This document shows positions 9,569 to 17,884 of a stretch of DNA of 64,000 bases, in pieces (the stretch's first letter is position 1; the number at the start of each line of letters is the position of its first letter). The notes under the pieces were generated by a model that did no database searches, was not told the origin of the DNA, and saw nothing but the letters and a program-made list of their open reading frames with translations. Where the stretch lies: assembly GCA_027483505.1 (NCBI GenBank), contig JAIXUP010000017.1, positions 1-64,000 of the forward strand, given 5' to 3'. Source of the stretch: Hyphomicrobiales bacterium. Its GTDB lineage: Bacteria; Pseudomonadota; Alphaproteobacteria; Rhizobiales; Beijerinckiaceae. Both the position numbers and the translations under genes were made by a program.

Positions 9569-9847
9569 TCAGCGACGGCGCGGCGGCGGCCTGCGGTTGC
9601 CACCCCCGGGAGGGCCGCCCACGGCTGCAGTCTTCTGACGGAAGTTGATGCGGCCGCGATCGAGGTCGTAGGGCGACATCTCGACGACGACACGATCGCC
9701 TGCAATGGTCCGGATGCGGTTCTTCTTCATCTTGCCCGCAGCATAGGCCAGAACGATGTGGTCATTGTCCAGCTTGACGCGGAAGTGGCCATCCGGCAGC
9801 ACTTCCACAACGGTCCCGTCAAATTCGAGCAGCTCTTCCTTAGCCAT
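9569..9847 (-). CDS. infA: Translation initiation factor IF-1
   Basis: IF-1 binds the 30S A site and helps assemble the initiation complex. The start [16 protein letters not shown] at 9847 matches the family; the ORF-track start five codons upstream is an over-extension. The single OB-fold is intact ([44 protein letters not shown]). At 92 residues it is about 20 longer than the typical 72 because of a tail rich in glycine, proline and arginine ([14 protein letters not shown]). Such basic tails occur in alphaproteobacterial IF-1 paralogues. It is convergent with the flavoprotein gene and divergent from the epimerase. Confidence 0.94.
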   Translation of the reverse strand: MAKEELLEFDGTVVEVLPDGHFRVKLDNDHIVLAYAAGKMKKNRIRTIAGDRVVVEMSPYDLDRGRINFRQKTAAVGGPPGGGNRRPPPRRR

Positions 9848-9976
9848 CCAGGCTCCATCCAATCTCAGGTTTGCGTCGGGCCATTGCCCCTCACGTGAAG
9901 GCTGCTCTTAGCGCTTTGTGCGGAAAAGGAAAAGCATGATGCGTGCGTTATTCCTCGCATTGTCACCAGGCGACCG

Positions 9977-10867
9977 ATGATCGCACTGAGCAACGGGTTC
10001 TTCAGCGCGACCCTGTCGCCCGAACATGGCGCGATCGTCACCGCGCTTGGCTGGACGCCCGCCGGCGGACCCGGCCACAGGCTCCTGTTCCGTCCCGATG
10101 GTGCAACGGCCGGCACCGCCGCGCCAAACCGCTTTGGCCTTTGGCCAATGGTGCCATTCGCAAACCGGGCCTTCGGCGGCATCGTCGATGATGGCCACCA
10201 GCGCCTCAGCCTGCCGATCAACGATCCGGCCATGCTGGCCACGATCCACGGCTTCGGCTGGCAGTCGGCCTGGGCGGTGGCCGAACAGTCCTTTGACCGC
10301 GTCGCCATGGTTCATGAGCGCAGCGGTGCGAGCGACCCTTATCGCTATCTGGCCAGGATGACGGTGTCGCTGCTTGAGGACCGCGCCCGTTTCGACCTGA
10401 CGGTGACGAACGAAGCGGCTGAGGCCCTTCCCTATGGCCTGGGCTTCCACCCCTGGCTGGACTGCTCGCCGGATACCATGCTGACCATGAGCGCCGGCGG
10501 GACCCTCGTCTTTGCGCCCGGCTACCGCGCCACAGGCCTGACCAAGTACGATGATGGCGGGCCCTATTGCGCCGGACGCGCGATCGCGCAGGCAGACGAA
10601 CTCGCCCACAGCTTCATCGACTGGGCAGGGCCGGCGCTGTTCGCCACACCGTCACGCGGGCTGTGCATCGCAATCACCGCGAGCGAGACCCTGCGCCACC
10701 CGGTCCTGTGGACGCCGCCGCAGTCAGGCTTCGTCTGCTTCGAGCCACAGAGCCATGGCATCGGCGCACCGAGCGAAGCGACCGCCCGCGCCATCACGCC
10801 GCTGGCCATCCTGCAGCCCGGCGAAACCCTGTCGGGTTGGATGGAGATCAGGCCCTTTCGCCTGTGA
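9977..10867 (+). CDS. Aldose 1-epimerase (galactose mutarotase-like)
   Basis: A 296-residue protein of the galactose mutarotase-like superfamily, which interconverts alpha and beta anomers of aldoses. The substrate-pocket histidines appear in ATIHGFGW (near residue 88) and GLGFHPWLDC (near residue 158), with NRFGLWPMVPFANR early on. The C-terminal glutamate region is FVCFEPQSHGIGAPSEA. No signal peptide is visible, so it is cytoplasmic. It stands alone between infA (divergent) and dcd (convergent) and has no sugar operon around it, so its sugar cannot be specified; a YeaD-type hexose-6-phosphate epimerase is a possible alternative. Confidence 0.83.
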   Translation: MIALSNGFFSATLSPEHGAIVTALGWTPAGGPGHRLLFRPDGATAGTAAPNRFGLWPMVPFANRAFGGIVDDGHQRLSLPINDPAMLATIHGFGWQSAWAVAEQSFDRVAMVHERSGASDPYRYLARMTVSLLEDRARFDLTVTNEAAEALPYGLGFHPWLDCSPDTMLTMSAGGTLVFAPGYRATGLTKYDDGGPYCAGRAIAQADELAHSFIDWAGPALFATPSRGLCIAITASETLRHPVLWTPPQSGFVCFEPQSHGIGAPSEATARAITPLAILQPGETLSGWMEIRPFRL

Positions 10868-10870
10868 CGC

Positions 10871-11983
10871 TCAGGCGATGAAATGCTTGGAGAGCTTCAG
10901 CGACTGACCCTGATAGTTGGATTTCAGGTCCGCGCCGTAGAGCGCACGTGGGCGTTTGGCCATGTGCTCGTAGACGAGGCGACCGACGACCTGGCCATCC
11001 TCGAGGATGAAGGGGACATCGCGCGAACGCACCTCAAGCACGGCCCGCGCGCCTGCGCCGCCCGCGCCCGCATGTCCGAAGCCGGGATCGAAGAAGCCCG
11101 CGTAGTGGACGCGGAACTCCCCGACCAGCGCATCGAAGGGCGTCATCTCGCAGGCATAGTCCGGCGGGACATGCACAGCTTCCTTTGAAGCCAGGATATA
11201 GAACTGGCCCGGATCGAGAATCAGCGAGCCGGAGCCGTCGGCGTCGAGCCGTTCCCAGAACTCTTGCACCCTGTAGGCGCCGACGCGGTCGACATCGATC
11301 AGCCCGGTGAAGCGCTTGGCGCGGTAGCCGACAACGCCCTCGAAGCCGGCGAGGTCGACGCTAACAGCCACTCCGCCCTGAATGTTGGGCTCGGCAGAGG
11401 CCACCAGCGTCTCGCGGCGGTGCACCTCCATGAGTTCGGCATCGGTGAGCCTCGCGCCGCCAGCCCGGAACCTGATCTGGCTCAACCGCGAGCCGGTGCG
11501 GACAAGGACCGGGAAGGTGCGCGGGCTGATCTCGATGTAGAGCGGGCCGTGATAGCCCTCCTCAACCACATCGAACTCGGCCGAACGGTCCGTGATGACG
11601 CGCGTGAAGACATCGAGACGACCGGTGGAGCTCTTGGGATTGGCGGCGGCGGCCAGCCCCCTCGGCAGGGCCAAGCCCTCGAGCAGTTCGGCAATGTAGA
11701 CGCAACCGGTTTCGAGCACCGCGCCCCTGGTCAGGTCGATCTCGTGCAGCGCGACCTGATCGAGACGGGTCATCAAAAGGCGGTCGCGCCCGGGCAGAAA
11801 GCTGGCCCGCACGCGCCAGGCCCGCGCCCCGAGCCTCAGATCAAGGCTCGACGGCTGGATCTGGCCCGCCACAAGCGGCTGGCCGGGCCGTATGATCCCG
11901 GCCTCGACCATGCACGCGATGATGTCGTCGGACTGGATGCCGGGCAGAATGCCCTCAGCGCTTTGTGATCTGGTGACGGCCAT
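10871..11983 (-). CDS. dcd: 2'-deoxycytidine 5'-triphosphate deaminase, long form
   Basis: This enzyme deaminates dCTP to dUTP for thymidylate synthesis. From the ATG at 11983 (MAVTRSQSAEGILPGIQ) it has 370 residues, roughly twice E. coli Dcd. That is the tandem-domain form found in Hyphomicrobiales. Motifs include IQPSSLDLRLGARAWRV, SANPKSSTGRLDVFTRVITD-type sequence (here AANPKSSTGRLDVF) and GPLYIEISPRTFPVLVR. A second dUTPase-fold half follows residue 190 (YEHMAKRPRALYG at the C terminus). The ORF track extends to 12061 but family alignment favours 11983. It lies downstream of the CDP-alcohol phosphatidyltransferase on the same strand. Confidence 0.9.
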   Translation of the reverse strand: MAVTRSQSAEGILPGIQSDDIIACMVEAGIIRPGQPLVAGQIQPSSLDLRLGARAWRVRASFLPGRDRLLMTRLDQVALHEIDLTRGAVLETGCVYIAELLEGLALPRGLAAAANPKSSTGRLDVFTRVITDRSAEFDVVEEGYHGPLYIEISPRTFPVLVRTGSRLSQIRFRAGGARLTDAELMEVHRRETLVASAEPNIQGGVAVSVDLAGFEGVVGYRAKRFTGLIDVDRVGAYRVQEFWERLDADGSGSLILDPGQFYILASKEAVHVPPDYACEMTPFDALVGEFRVHYAGFFDPGFGHAGAGGAGARAVLEVRSRDVPFILEDGQVVGRLVYEHMAKRPRALYGADLKSNYQGQSLKLSKHFIA

Positions 11984-12039
11984 GGCGTGACTGTTGCCAG
12001 CAGGCCTGTCCATGTGCAACCAGGCTGCGCTGGCGCCGC

Positions 12040-12648
12040 TCAATCGCGGAAAGTTGTCCACGCGATTATCATGCGGCTGATCGCCGTGAGCAGCACCATG
12101 GCGGCGAAGCCATAGGCCAGCCAGACAAAGGCCGCAGGGAACAGGAGCATCAGCACGAAGACAAGGATTGTCTCCGAGCCTTCAGCGAGCCCGGAGGTGA
12201 AATAGAGTGTCTTGTGGCCCCGGCTGTCCGTTTCCAGCCCGCGCCGCGCGGCTATGGCTGCGAAAGCCAGAAAGGTCGCTCCGTTGACATAGAAGCTGAA
12301 CAGCAGGACGGCCGCCGCCAGGGCGTTGCGGTCCGGCGCGTAGACGGCAAAGGCCAGCGGCAAGGCGCCGTAGAAGGCGAAGTCGCAGACGATGTCGAGG
12401 AAGCCTCCCCGGTCCGTGCGCTGGCGCGCCGCCGCGACCGCGCCGTCAAGGCCGTCACAGAGGCGCCCCGCCGCCATCAGCAGCAACGCAGCGCCGAACT
12501 GGCCGACCATGACGGCTGCCGCCGACGCCATGCCGAAGGCGAGGCCGGCGAGCGTGATGTCGTCCGCCCGCAATCCGCGGGCCGCCAGGATACGCCCCGC
12601 ACGCAGCAACGGCGGGTCGATGATCTGGCGCATCCATCCGTCGAGCAT
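12040..12648 (-). CDS. CDP-alcohol phosphatidyltransferase family membrane protein
   Basis: A 202-residue integral membrane enzyme of the family that transfers a phosphatidyl or similar group from a CDP-linked donor to an alcohol. The diagnostic motif D-x2-D-G-x2-A-R-x8-G-x3-D-x3-D is recognisable in CDGLDGAVAAARQRTDRGGF followed by LDIVCD (about residues 63-88), with one alanine spacing variation around AAAR. Several hydrophobic segments follow (LAAAVLLFSFYVNGATFLAF; ETILVFVLMLLFPAAFVWLAY). The alcohol acceptor cannot be read from sequence. PgsA and PssA are usually encoded elsewhere, so this is probably an accessory paralogue. It is divergent from apaG. Confidence 0.82.
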   Translation of the reverse strand: MLDGWMRQIIDPPLLRAGRILAARGLRADDITLAGLAFGMASAAAVMVGQFGAALLLMAAGRLCDGLDGAVAAARQRTDRGGFLDIVCDFAFYGALPLAFAVYAPDRNALAAAVLLFSFYVNGATFLAFAAIAARRGLETDSRGHKTLYFTSGLAEGSETILVFVLMLLFPAAFVWLAYGFAAMVLLTAISRMIIAWTTFRD

Positions 12649-12765
12649 GATCCATCCGCCATTGCGTCATTCTGTCCGTCGCCGGCGGGCGACTTAACAC
12701 CTCGCCAGCGATCTGTCGCCTGTGCGACAGATGTGACATACACCAATTGCGGGAGGCAGCGGACG

Positions 12766-13158
12766 ATGTACACGGCCAAGACCAGAGGCGTTCACGTGTC
12801 GGTGATGCCTGAGTTCATGGAGAGCGAATCGTCCCCGCGCGATGGCCGCTTCTTCTGGGCCTACACGATCGAGATCATCAACGAGGCCCAGACAACCGTG
12901 CAACTGGTGGCGCGGCATTGGCGCATTACCGATGGCCGCGGCCAGTTGCACGAGGTCAGGGGCCCCGGCGTTGTCGGCGAGCAGCCGGTGCTGCGCGTTG
13001 GCGAGCGCTTCAGATACACTTCCGGATGCCCGCTCGACACGCCCCATGGCAGCATGGCAGGGGTCTACGAGATGGTGGCCGAAGACGGCGAAAGCTTCGA
13101 GGCGACGATTCCGCCGTTCCCGCTGCAGAGCCCCTACGCCAAGATCACGCTGCACTGA
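12766..13158 (+). CDS. apaG: ApaG family protein (Co2+/Mg2+ efflux protein)
   Basis: A 130-residue single-domain protein with the immunoglobulin-like ApaG/DUF525 fold. The start is the ATG at 12766 after GGGAGG; the 314-residue ORF in the track is an upstream extension. Diagnostic segments are VSVMPEFMESESSP, FFWAYTIEIINEAQTTVQLVARHW and RYTSGCPLDTPHGSMAGVYEMV. The gene is historically linked to cobalt and magnesium tolerance, but its biochemical role is not settled; eukaryotic relatives are F-box-associated domains. The argE paralogue begins 15 bases downstream, suggesting co-transcription. Confidence 0.95.
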   Translation: MYTAKTRGVHVSVMPEFMESESSPRDGRFFWAYTIEIINEAQTTVQLVARHWRITDGRGQLHEVRGPGVVGEQPVLRVGERFRYTSGCPLDTPHGSMAGVYEMVAEDGESFEATIPPFPLQSPYAKITLH

Positions 13159-13173
13159 ACCAAGGCGACGCCG

Positions 13174-14340
13174 ATGTCCCCGCCCCGCTATACCGCGCTC
13201 GAAATGCTGGCCCGGCTCGTCTCGTTCAACACCGAGAGCGACCGCTCGAACCTGGCGCTCATGGCCTTTGTCGAGGATTATCTCTCGGCCTGGAACGTGC
13301 CCTTCGTGCGCCTGCCCAATGCGGCGGGCGACAAGGCCGCGATCATCGCCACCATCGGGCCGGCAGACCGTCCGGGCATCGTCCTGTCCGGACACACCGA
13401 CGTGGTGCCCGTGGCGGGGCAGAGCTGGACGAGCGATCCATTCACGCTGCGCGTCGCTGATGGGCGGGCCTACGGGCGCGGCGCGGTCGACATGAAGGGT
13501 TTTCTCGCGCTTGGCCTGTCGCTGGTGCCGGATTTCCTCGCCGCCAGGCTCAGGACGCCGATCCATCTGTTCTTGTCCTATGACGAGGAAACGACCTGCC
13601 TTGGCGTTGATGACGGCATCGCCCGCTTCGGACGCGAAATGCCGATGCCGCTCGCGGTGATCGTGGGCGAGCCGTCCGACCTCGAGATTGCGGATGCGCA
13701 CAAGAGCGTGGTGACCTTCAACACCACGGTCACCGGCTTTGAGGCGCACTCGTCCAAGCCGTTTCTCGGCGCCAGCGCGATCACCATGGCGGCGCTGCTG
13801 ATCGCCGAGCTTGACCGGATCGACCAGGACATGACCGCGCGTGGCGACCTGTCCGGCCGCTTTGATCCGCCCTGCACCACGATCCACATCGGACGGCTCA
13901 ATGGCGGCACGGCCCGCAACATCATGGCCAAAACCTGCTCCTTCGAATGGGAGTTCCGCGGTCTGCCCGATCTCGACCCGGCGGAAATCCCGGCGCGCCT
14001 GGCGCGTTTCGGCAATGAGGTTGTCCTGCCGCGATTCGCGAAGGGGCTTCCCGGCGTCGGGATCAAGACCGTCAACAACATTGCGGTGAACGGCCTTGCG
14101 CCCGCGCCCGGATCGACCGCCGAGACCCTCGCCATGCGCCTGTCCGGCAAAAACCGCACCATCACGGTGCCCTATGGAACCGAGGCGGGGTCGTTCCAGC
14201 GCGCCGGCGCGCCGACCGTGGTGTGCGGGCCCGGTTCAATCAACCAGGCCCACCAGCCCGACGAATACATCACGCTGCAGGCCCTGGCCGAGGGCGAAGC
14301 CTTCATGCGCAGGCTCGGCGAATGGTGCGTGGCAAACTGA
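13174..14340 (+). CDS. argE: Acetylornithine deacetylase (ArgE)
   Basis: A 388-residue M20A deacetylase that removes acetyl from N-acetyl-ornithine in arginine synthesis. Zinc-site motifs match the copy at 1893: LSGHTDVVPVAGQSWTSDPF, YGRGAVDMKGF, LSYDEETTCLGVDD and QAHQPDEYI. The dimerisation domain carries TGFEAHSSKPFLGASAI. Clear similarity along the whole length makes the two genes paralogues. I give the argE name to this copy because its neighbours (apaG, dcd, infA) are housekeeping genes, whereas the first lies among catabolic genes; that division is inference. It is followed two bases later by the WD40-cytochrome gene. Confidence 0.82.
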   Translation: MSPPRYTALEMLARLVSFNTESDRSNLALMAFVEDYLSAWNVPFVRLPNAAGDKAAIIATIGPADRPGIVLSGHTDVVPVAGQSWTSDPFTLRVADGRAYGRGAVDMKGFLALGLSLVPDFLAARLRTPIHLFLSYDEETTCLGVDDGIARFGREMPMPLAVIVGEPSDLEIADAHKSVVTFNTTVTGFEAHSSKPFLGASAITMAALLIAELDRIDQDMTARGDLSGRFDPPCTTIHIGRLNGGTARNIMAKTCSFEWEFRGLPDLDPAEIPARLARFGNEVVLPRFAKGLPGVGIKTVNNIAVNGLAPAPGSTAETLAMRLSGKNRTITVPYGTEAGSFQRAGAPTVVCGPGSINQAHQPDEYITLQALAEGEAFMRRLGEWCVAN

Positions 14341-14342
14341 GC

Positions 14343-15701
14343 ATGAGCGCATCGGTCCTGCCTGAACCAGTCCCGCCGCGACGGGCTCCGGACTTTGGCC
14401 GGGCGGCACGCGCCTGGAAAGCTGCCCTTGCCGTGCTCGCGCTGACAGTGACCACGCCTGCCGGGCCCCTCCGCGCCCAGGAACTGCGGGGCCATGGCGG
14501 GCCGGTCCGGGCGGTCGCGGTCTCCGCCGATGGCGCACTGGCGGTCACCGGGTCCTTCGACCAGACGGCGATCCTGTGGCGGCTGTCGTCGGGCGCCGCG
14601 GAGTCCGTGCTGCGGTTCCATGACGGGTCCGTCAATGCGGTGGCCAGCCTGCCGGACGGGCGCTTCGCCTCGGGCGGGGAGGATGGCCGCATCGCGCTCT
14701 GGCGCGTCGGCAAGCCGGAGCCGGACCAGATCATCGCCGCCCATGCAGGCCCGGTGGCCGCGCTCGCGGTTTCGGCGGACGGCACGGCGCTGGCATCGGC
14801 CTCATGGGACGGGACGGCGCGCGTCACGCCGCTGGCGGGCGGAACGGCGCAGATCCTCGAAGGGCACAGGGGCCAGGTCAACGGCGTGGCCTTCCTGCCC
14901 TCGGGGGGGGTCGTCACCTCGGGCTATGATGCGACCGTCCGCTTCTGGCCCACGGACGGAAGCGCGCCGCGGATCCTGACCCTGCCGAGCGTGCTCAATG
15001 CGGTGGCCGCCGCGCCGGACGGCGAGGTGATCGTGGCGGGCGGCGACGGGGTCCTGCGCATCATAGCCGAGGGCCGAGTGGTCGCCGAAATCGCGGTGGC
15101 CGAGACGCCGCTGGTGGCGCTGGCCCTCACGCGCGACGGATCCGCGGTCGCCGCCGGCGGCATCCGCGGCAATGTCGTCATCATCGAGCGCGCCACCCGG
15201 CGGGTTCGTGCCAATCTCGTCGGGCCGGGCCTGCCGGTCTGGTCGCTCGCCTTCACCGCAAACGGCCGCGAGCTTCTGTCCGGTGGCGCGGACCGTCTGG
15301 TGCGGCGCTGGGATGCGCGCAGCGGCGAGCATCTCGGACCGGTCATCGCCCGCGCGGCGGAAAGCCCGCTGAGTTCAATCCCCGGCGCGGCTTCAGGCGA
15401 GCGCGGCGCGCAGGTCTTCCGCGCCTGCGCCGCCTGCCACACGCTGACGAAGGACGACGGCAACCGCGCCGGGCCGACGCTGCACGGCATCATGGGCCGG
15501 CGCATCGCCACGGCTGACGGCTACAGCTTCTCGCCGGCGCTGAAGGACATGGACATCGTCTGGACACCCGAGACGGTGGCCCGCCTGTTCGAGATCGGCC
15601 CCAACGCCATGACGCCCGGCACCAAGATGCCCGAACAGGTGATCACCAGCGCCGAGGACCGCAAGGCGCTGGTGGAGTGGCTGGCAAGGGTGACGCGCTA
15701 G
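14343..15701 (+). CDS. WD40 beta-propeller fused to a C-terminal c-type cytochrome
   Basis: A 452-residue exported protein starting at the ATG at 14343. A hydrophobic signal or anchor segment (ALAVLALTVTTPAG) precedes seven WD40-like repeats over about residues 48-345, for example HGGPVRAVAVSADG with TGSFDQTAILWRL, HRGQVNGVAF, and GGADRLVRRWDARSG. A class I cytochrome c domain follows, with haem motif CAACH near residue 363, AGPTLHGIMGRR and the distal-ligand region PGTKMPEQ. The protein should act in the periplasm as an electron carrier with a protein-docking propeller. It sits between argE and the formate-dehydrogenase-linked polyferredoxin. Its stop codon overlaps the convergent polyferredoxin stop within one CTAG. 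A run of eight G bases lies at 14903-14910. Confidence 0.87.
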   Translation: MSASVLPEPVPPRRAPDFGRAARAWKAALAVLALTVTTPAGPLRAQELRGHGGPVRAVAVSADGALAVTGSFDQTAILWRLSSGAAESVLRFHDGSVNAVASLPDGRFASGGEDGRIALWRVGKPEPDQIIAAHAGPVAALAVSADGTALASASWDGTARVTPLAGGTAQILEGHRGQVNGVAFLPSGGVVTSGYDATVRFWPTDGSAPRILTLPSVLNAVAAAPDGEVIVAGGDGVLRIIAEGRVVAEIAVAETPLVALALTRDGSAVAAGGIRGNVVIIERATRRVRANLVGPGLPVWSLAFTANGRELLSGGADRLVRRWDARSGEHLGPVIARAAESPLSSIPGAASGERGAQVFRACAACHTLTKDDGNRAGPTLHGIMGRRIATADGYSFSPALKDMDIVWTPETVARLFEIGPNAMTPGTKMPEQVITSAEDRKALVEWLARVTR

Positions 15702-17740
15702 CCCAGCGGGTCCTCGCCCCTCTCGCGGCGCTCCTTGAGATAGTCCTCGGTGGTGCGCGGGGCGGGGCGTGGCCGGTTCTCGTGCGGATCGAAGCTTTCG
15801 TTGACCACGACCTCGACGCGGCAGTCCTCGCACATGCGGATCAGCGAGGTCCGCTTGGCCATGTCGCCGGCGAACATCCAGTGCTTGTTCTCGAGCTTGG
15901 CGACGATGCGGTTGATGGTCGACTGCACGCCGAAGGGCTTGCTGCAGGAGATGCACAGCGCCGGCTCCTCCTGCTTGACGACCCGTGGAGGCTGGGCCCA
16001 GGCCGCGAAGTCGACCTGCGGCACCAGTGAGATCACCTTTTCGGGGCAGGTGGCGGCGCAGAGGCCACACTGCACGCACAGATCCTCCTGGAACTTCAGC
16101 GTCGGCAGGTCCTTGTCATCCTGCAGGGCCTGGACCGGGCAGGCGGAGACGCAGGCGAGGCAGAGCGTGCAGCCCTCGGCGTTGATGGCCAGCCCGCCGA
16201 AGGGCGCGCGCGCCGGCATCGGCACGCTTGCGACAGGGGCCGGCGCGGCGCGGTGCATTTCGGTGATGGCCGTGCGCAGCAGGGAGCGGCCCTCGCCCAT
16301 CGGGCGGAAACGGGCCGGAGCGGGCGCGGCGACGCCCGGCGCGATGGCGTCGAGCGCGGCGCGCAGGGCGTCGGGATCATCTGTCTCGATCAGCCCGGCA
16401 CGGGCCTCGCCATAGCCCAGCGCGGCGGCCAGCGTGTTGGCGTAGTCGATGTTGCGGCCAAGGCCGGAGAGATCATGCTTCGGCCGGGCGCGGCCGAGAA
16501 AGCGAACGGCGGACGCGCCGAAGGCGAAGGCAGCGGCGCTGAGATCGAGACCGACCTGCGTCACCTCGTTGACGCGCAGCGGCAGCACGTTGGCCGGCAG
16601 GCCCTTGCCGAAGCGGGCCAGCGCCTCGATCAGCGGCTCGCCATGGTCGCCGTCATGCACCAGCACGACAGGCGCCTTGCCGCCCGCCTCGGCATAGGTG
16701 ACCAGCAGCGTGCGCAGCTTGCGCATGACCACATCCGCCGGCGGCAGCTGGTAGGTCACGGCGCCGGTCGGGCAGACGGAGGCACAGGCGCCGCAGCCGG
16801 CGCAGATCTCGTTCGAGATCGCGACCTGGTCGCCGTTCGGGGTGATCGCGCCGGCAGGGCAAAGCTCGATGCAGCGGGTGCAGCCCGTCTTCTGCGAGCG
16901 CGTGTGGGCGCACAGGCCTTCGTTCAGCGCCACATATTGCGGCTTGTCGAACTCGCCGACCATGCCGGCGGCCTCGGCGACCAGCGCCTCGATGGCGGCG
17001 CGGTCGCCGGGATCGGCGCGCAGATAGCCTGCTCGCAAATCGCCTCCCGCAAACAGCGAGGGACCGCCCGAGATGTCGATGACGACATCACAGGTCGATT
17101 GCGCGCCGTTGCGGGCGTCGCCGAAGGCAAGCCGCGCGCGCGACGAGGGAGCCGGGGCGGCAAAATCGTTGATGGTGAGCTCAAAGGCTCCGAGCCAGCC
17201 CTTCGCATTGGCGACCGTGCCCTTGAACACCGGAAAATCAGCGCTGCGCGGCGGCGCGACATCGGCGGGCCGGGTCAGGATCACGGTGACGTCAAGGGTG
17301 TCGCACAGACGCTGCGCCATCTCGATCGCCCGCTCGTCGCGGCCATAGATCAGGGCCACGCCGGAACTGCTCAGCGTGGTGAAACGCGTCGGCGCCATGG
17401 GTTCGGCGCTGGCGGCGAGCAAAGCGGCCATCTTCGGGCCAGACGAAGCGGCCTGATCGGACCAGCCCGCGAGTTCGCGGATGTTGGTGAAGCTGATTTC
17501 GCCGGGATAGCTGAGATCTTCCGCGACCTCCGCAAACAGCGGGGCCTCCTGGGTGCAGGCGACGGTGATCGCGCCGGCGCCAAGCCCAAGCATGGCCTTG
17601 AAGTCCGCGATCTGGCTGCGGCACAAGTGCCGCGCCGGGCGCAACTCCGCCGTCCCCGCGCCCTTTGCGATGGCCGCGAGGTCAAGCGGCATCGTGTCCT
17701 CGCACGAGCACACCGCGACAACGCGCTTCATCTCAGCCAT
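15698..17740 (-). CDS. Large polyferredoxin (4Fe-4S protein) of the formate dehydrogenase locus
   Basis: A 680-residue iron-sulfur protein; the start is the ATG at 17740 (MAEMKRVVAVCSCEDTM) after GGAGGA. It carries two dicluster ferredoxin domains: one near residues 285-345 (CTRCIELCP, then CAGCGACASVCP) and one near residues 535-595 (CTLCLACVSACP, then CVQCGLCAATCP). Extra cysteine pairs occur at the N terminus (CSCEDTM, RHLCRSQI, VACTQEAP) and C terminus (CISCS, CEDCR). No signal peptide is visible, so it is probably cytoplasmic. The N-terminal part recalls HdrA-like or selenate/formate-linked electron-transfer proteins, but I cannot assign a partner. It is divergent from the accessory operon at 17885, sharing a 145-base intergenic region. 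Confidence 0.85.
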   Translation of the reverse strand: MAEMKRVVAVCSCEDTMPLDLAAIAKGAGTAELRPARHLCRSQIADFKAMLGLGAGAITVACTQEAPLFAEVAEDLSYPGEISFTNIRELAGWSDQAASSGPKMAALLAASAEPMAPTRFTTLSSSGVALIYGRDERAIEMAQRLCDTLDVTVILTRPADVAPPRSADFPVFKGTVANAKGWLGAFELTINDFAAPAPSSRARLAFGDARNGAQSTCDVVIDISGGPSLFAGGDLRAGYLRADPGDRAAIEALVAEAAGMVGEFDKPQYVALNEGLCAHTRSQKTGCTRCIELCPAGAITPNGDQVAISNEICAGCGACASVCPTGAVTYQLPPADVVMRKLRTLLVTYAEAGGKAPVVLVHDGDHGEPLIEALARFGKGLPANVLPLRVNEVTQVGLDLSAAAFAFGASAVRFLGRARPKHDLSGLGRNIDYANTLAAALGYGEARAGLIETDDPDALRAALDAIAPGVAAPAPARFRPMGEGRSLLRTAITEMHRAAPAPVASVPMPARAPFGGLAINAEGCTLCLACVSACPVQALQDDKDLPTLKFQEDLCVQCGLCAATCPEKVISLVPQVDFAAWAQPPRVVKQEEPALCISCSKPFGVQSTINRIVAKLENKHWMFAGDMAKRTSLIRMCEDCRVEVVVNESFDPHENRPRPAPRTTEDYLKERRERGEDPLG

Positions 17741-17884
17741 CAGTTCCTCCGCACGTCTTGTTTCCGGGCCTGGCCGCGACACCGCGACCAATGACCCTGC
17801 ACTTGCGCTTTGCGCGTCTTATATGGAAGTGACACGGAACAGAACAGCCGTCTCAGGACGTCATCCGGGAGAAACATCCGCCTC

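Noticed and set aside
12214-12765. Upstream extension of the apaG reading frame
   Set aside because: The extension is antisense to the CDP-alcohol phosphatidyltransferase gene; the ATG at 12766 has a good ribosome-binding site and matches the family start.
16253-17794. A 513-residue plus-strand ORF
   Set aside because: It is opposite the polyferredoxin gene, whose cysteine motifs are unmistakable.
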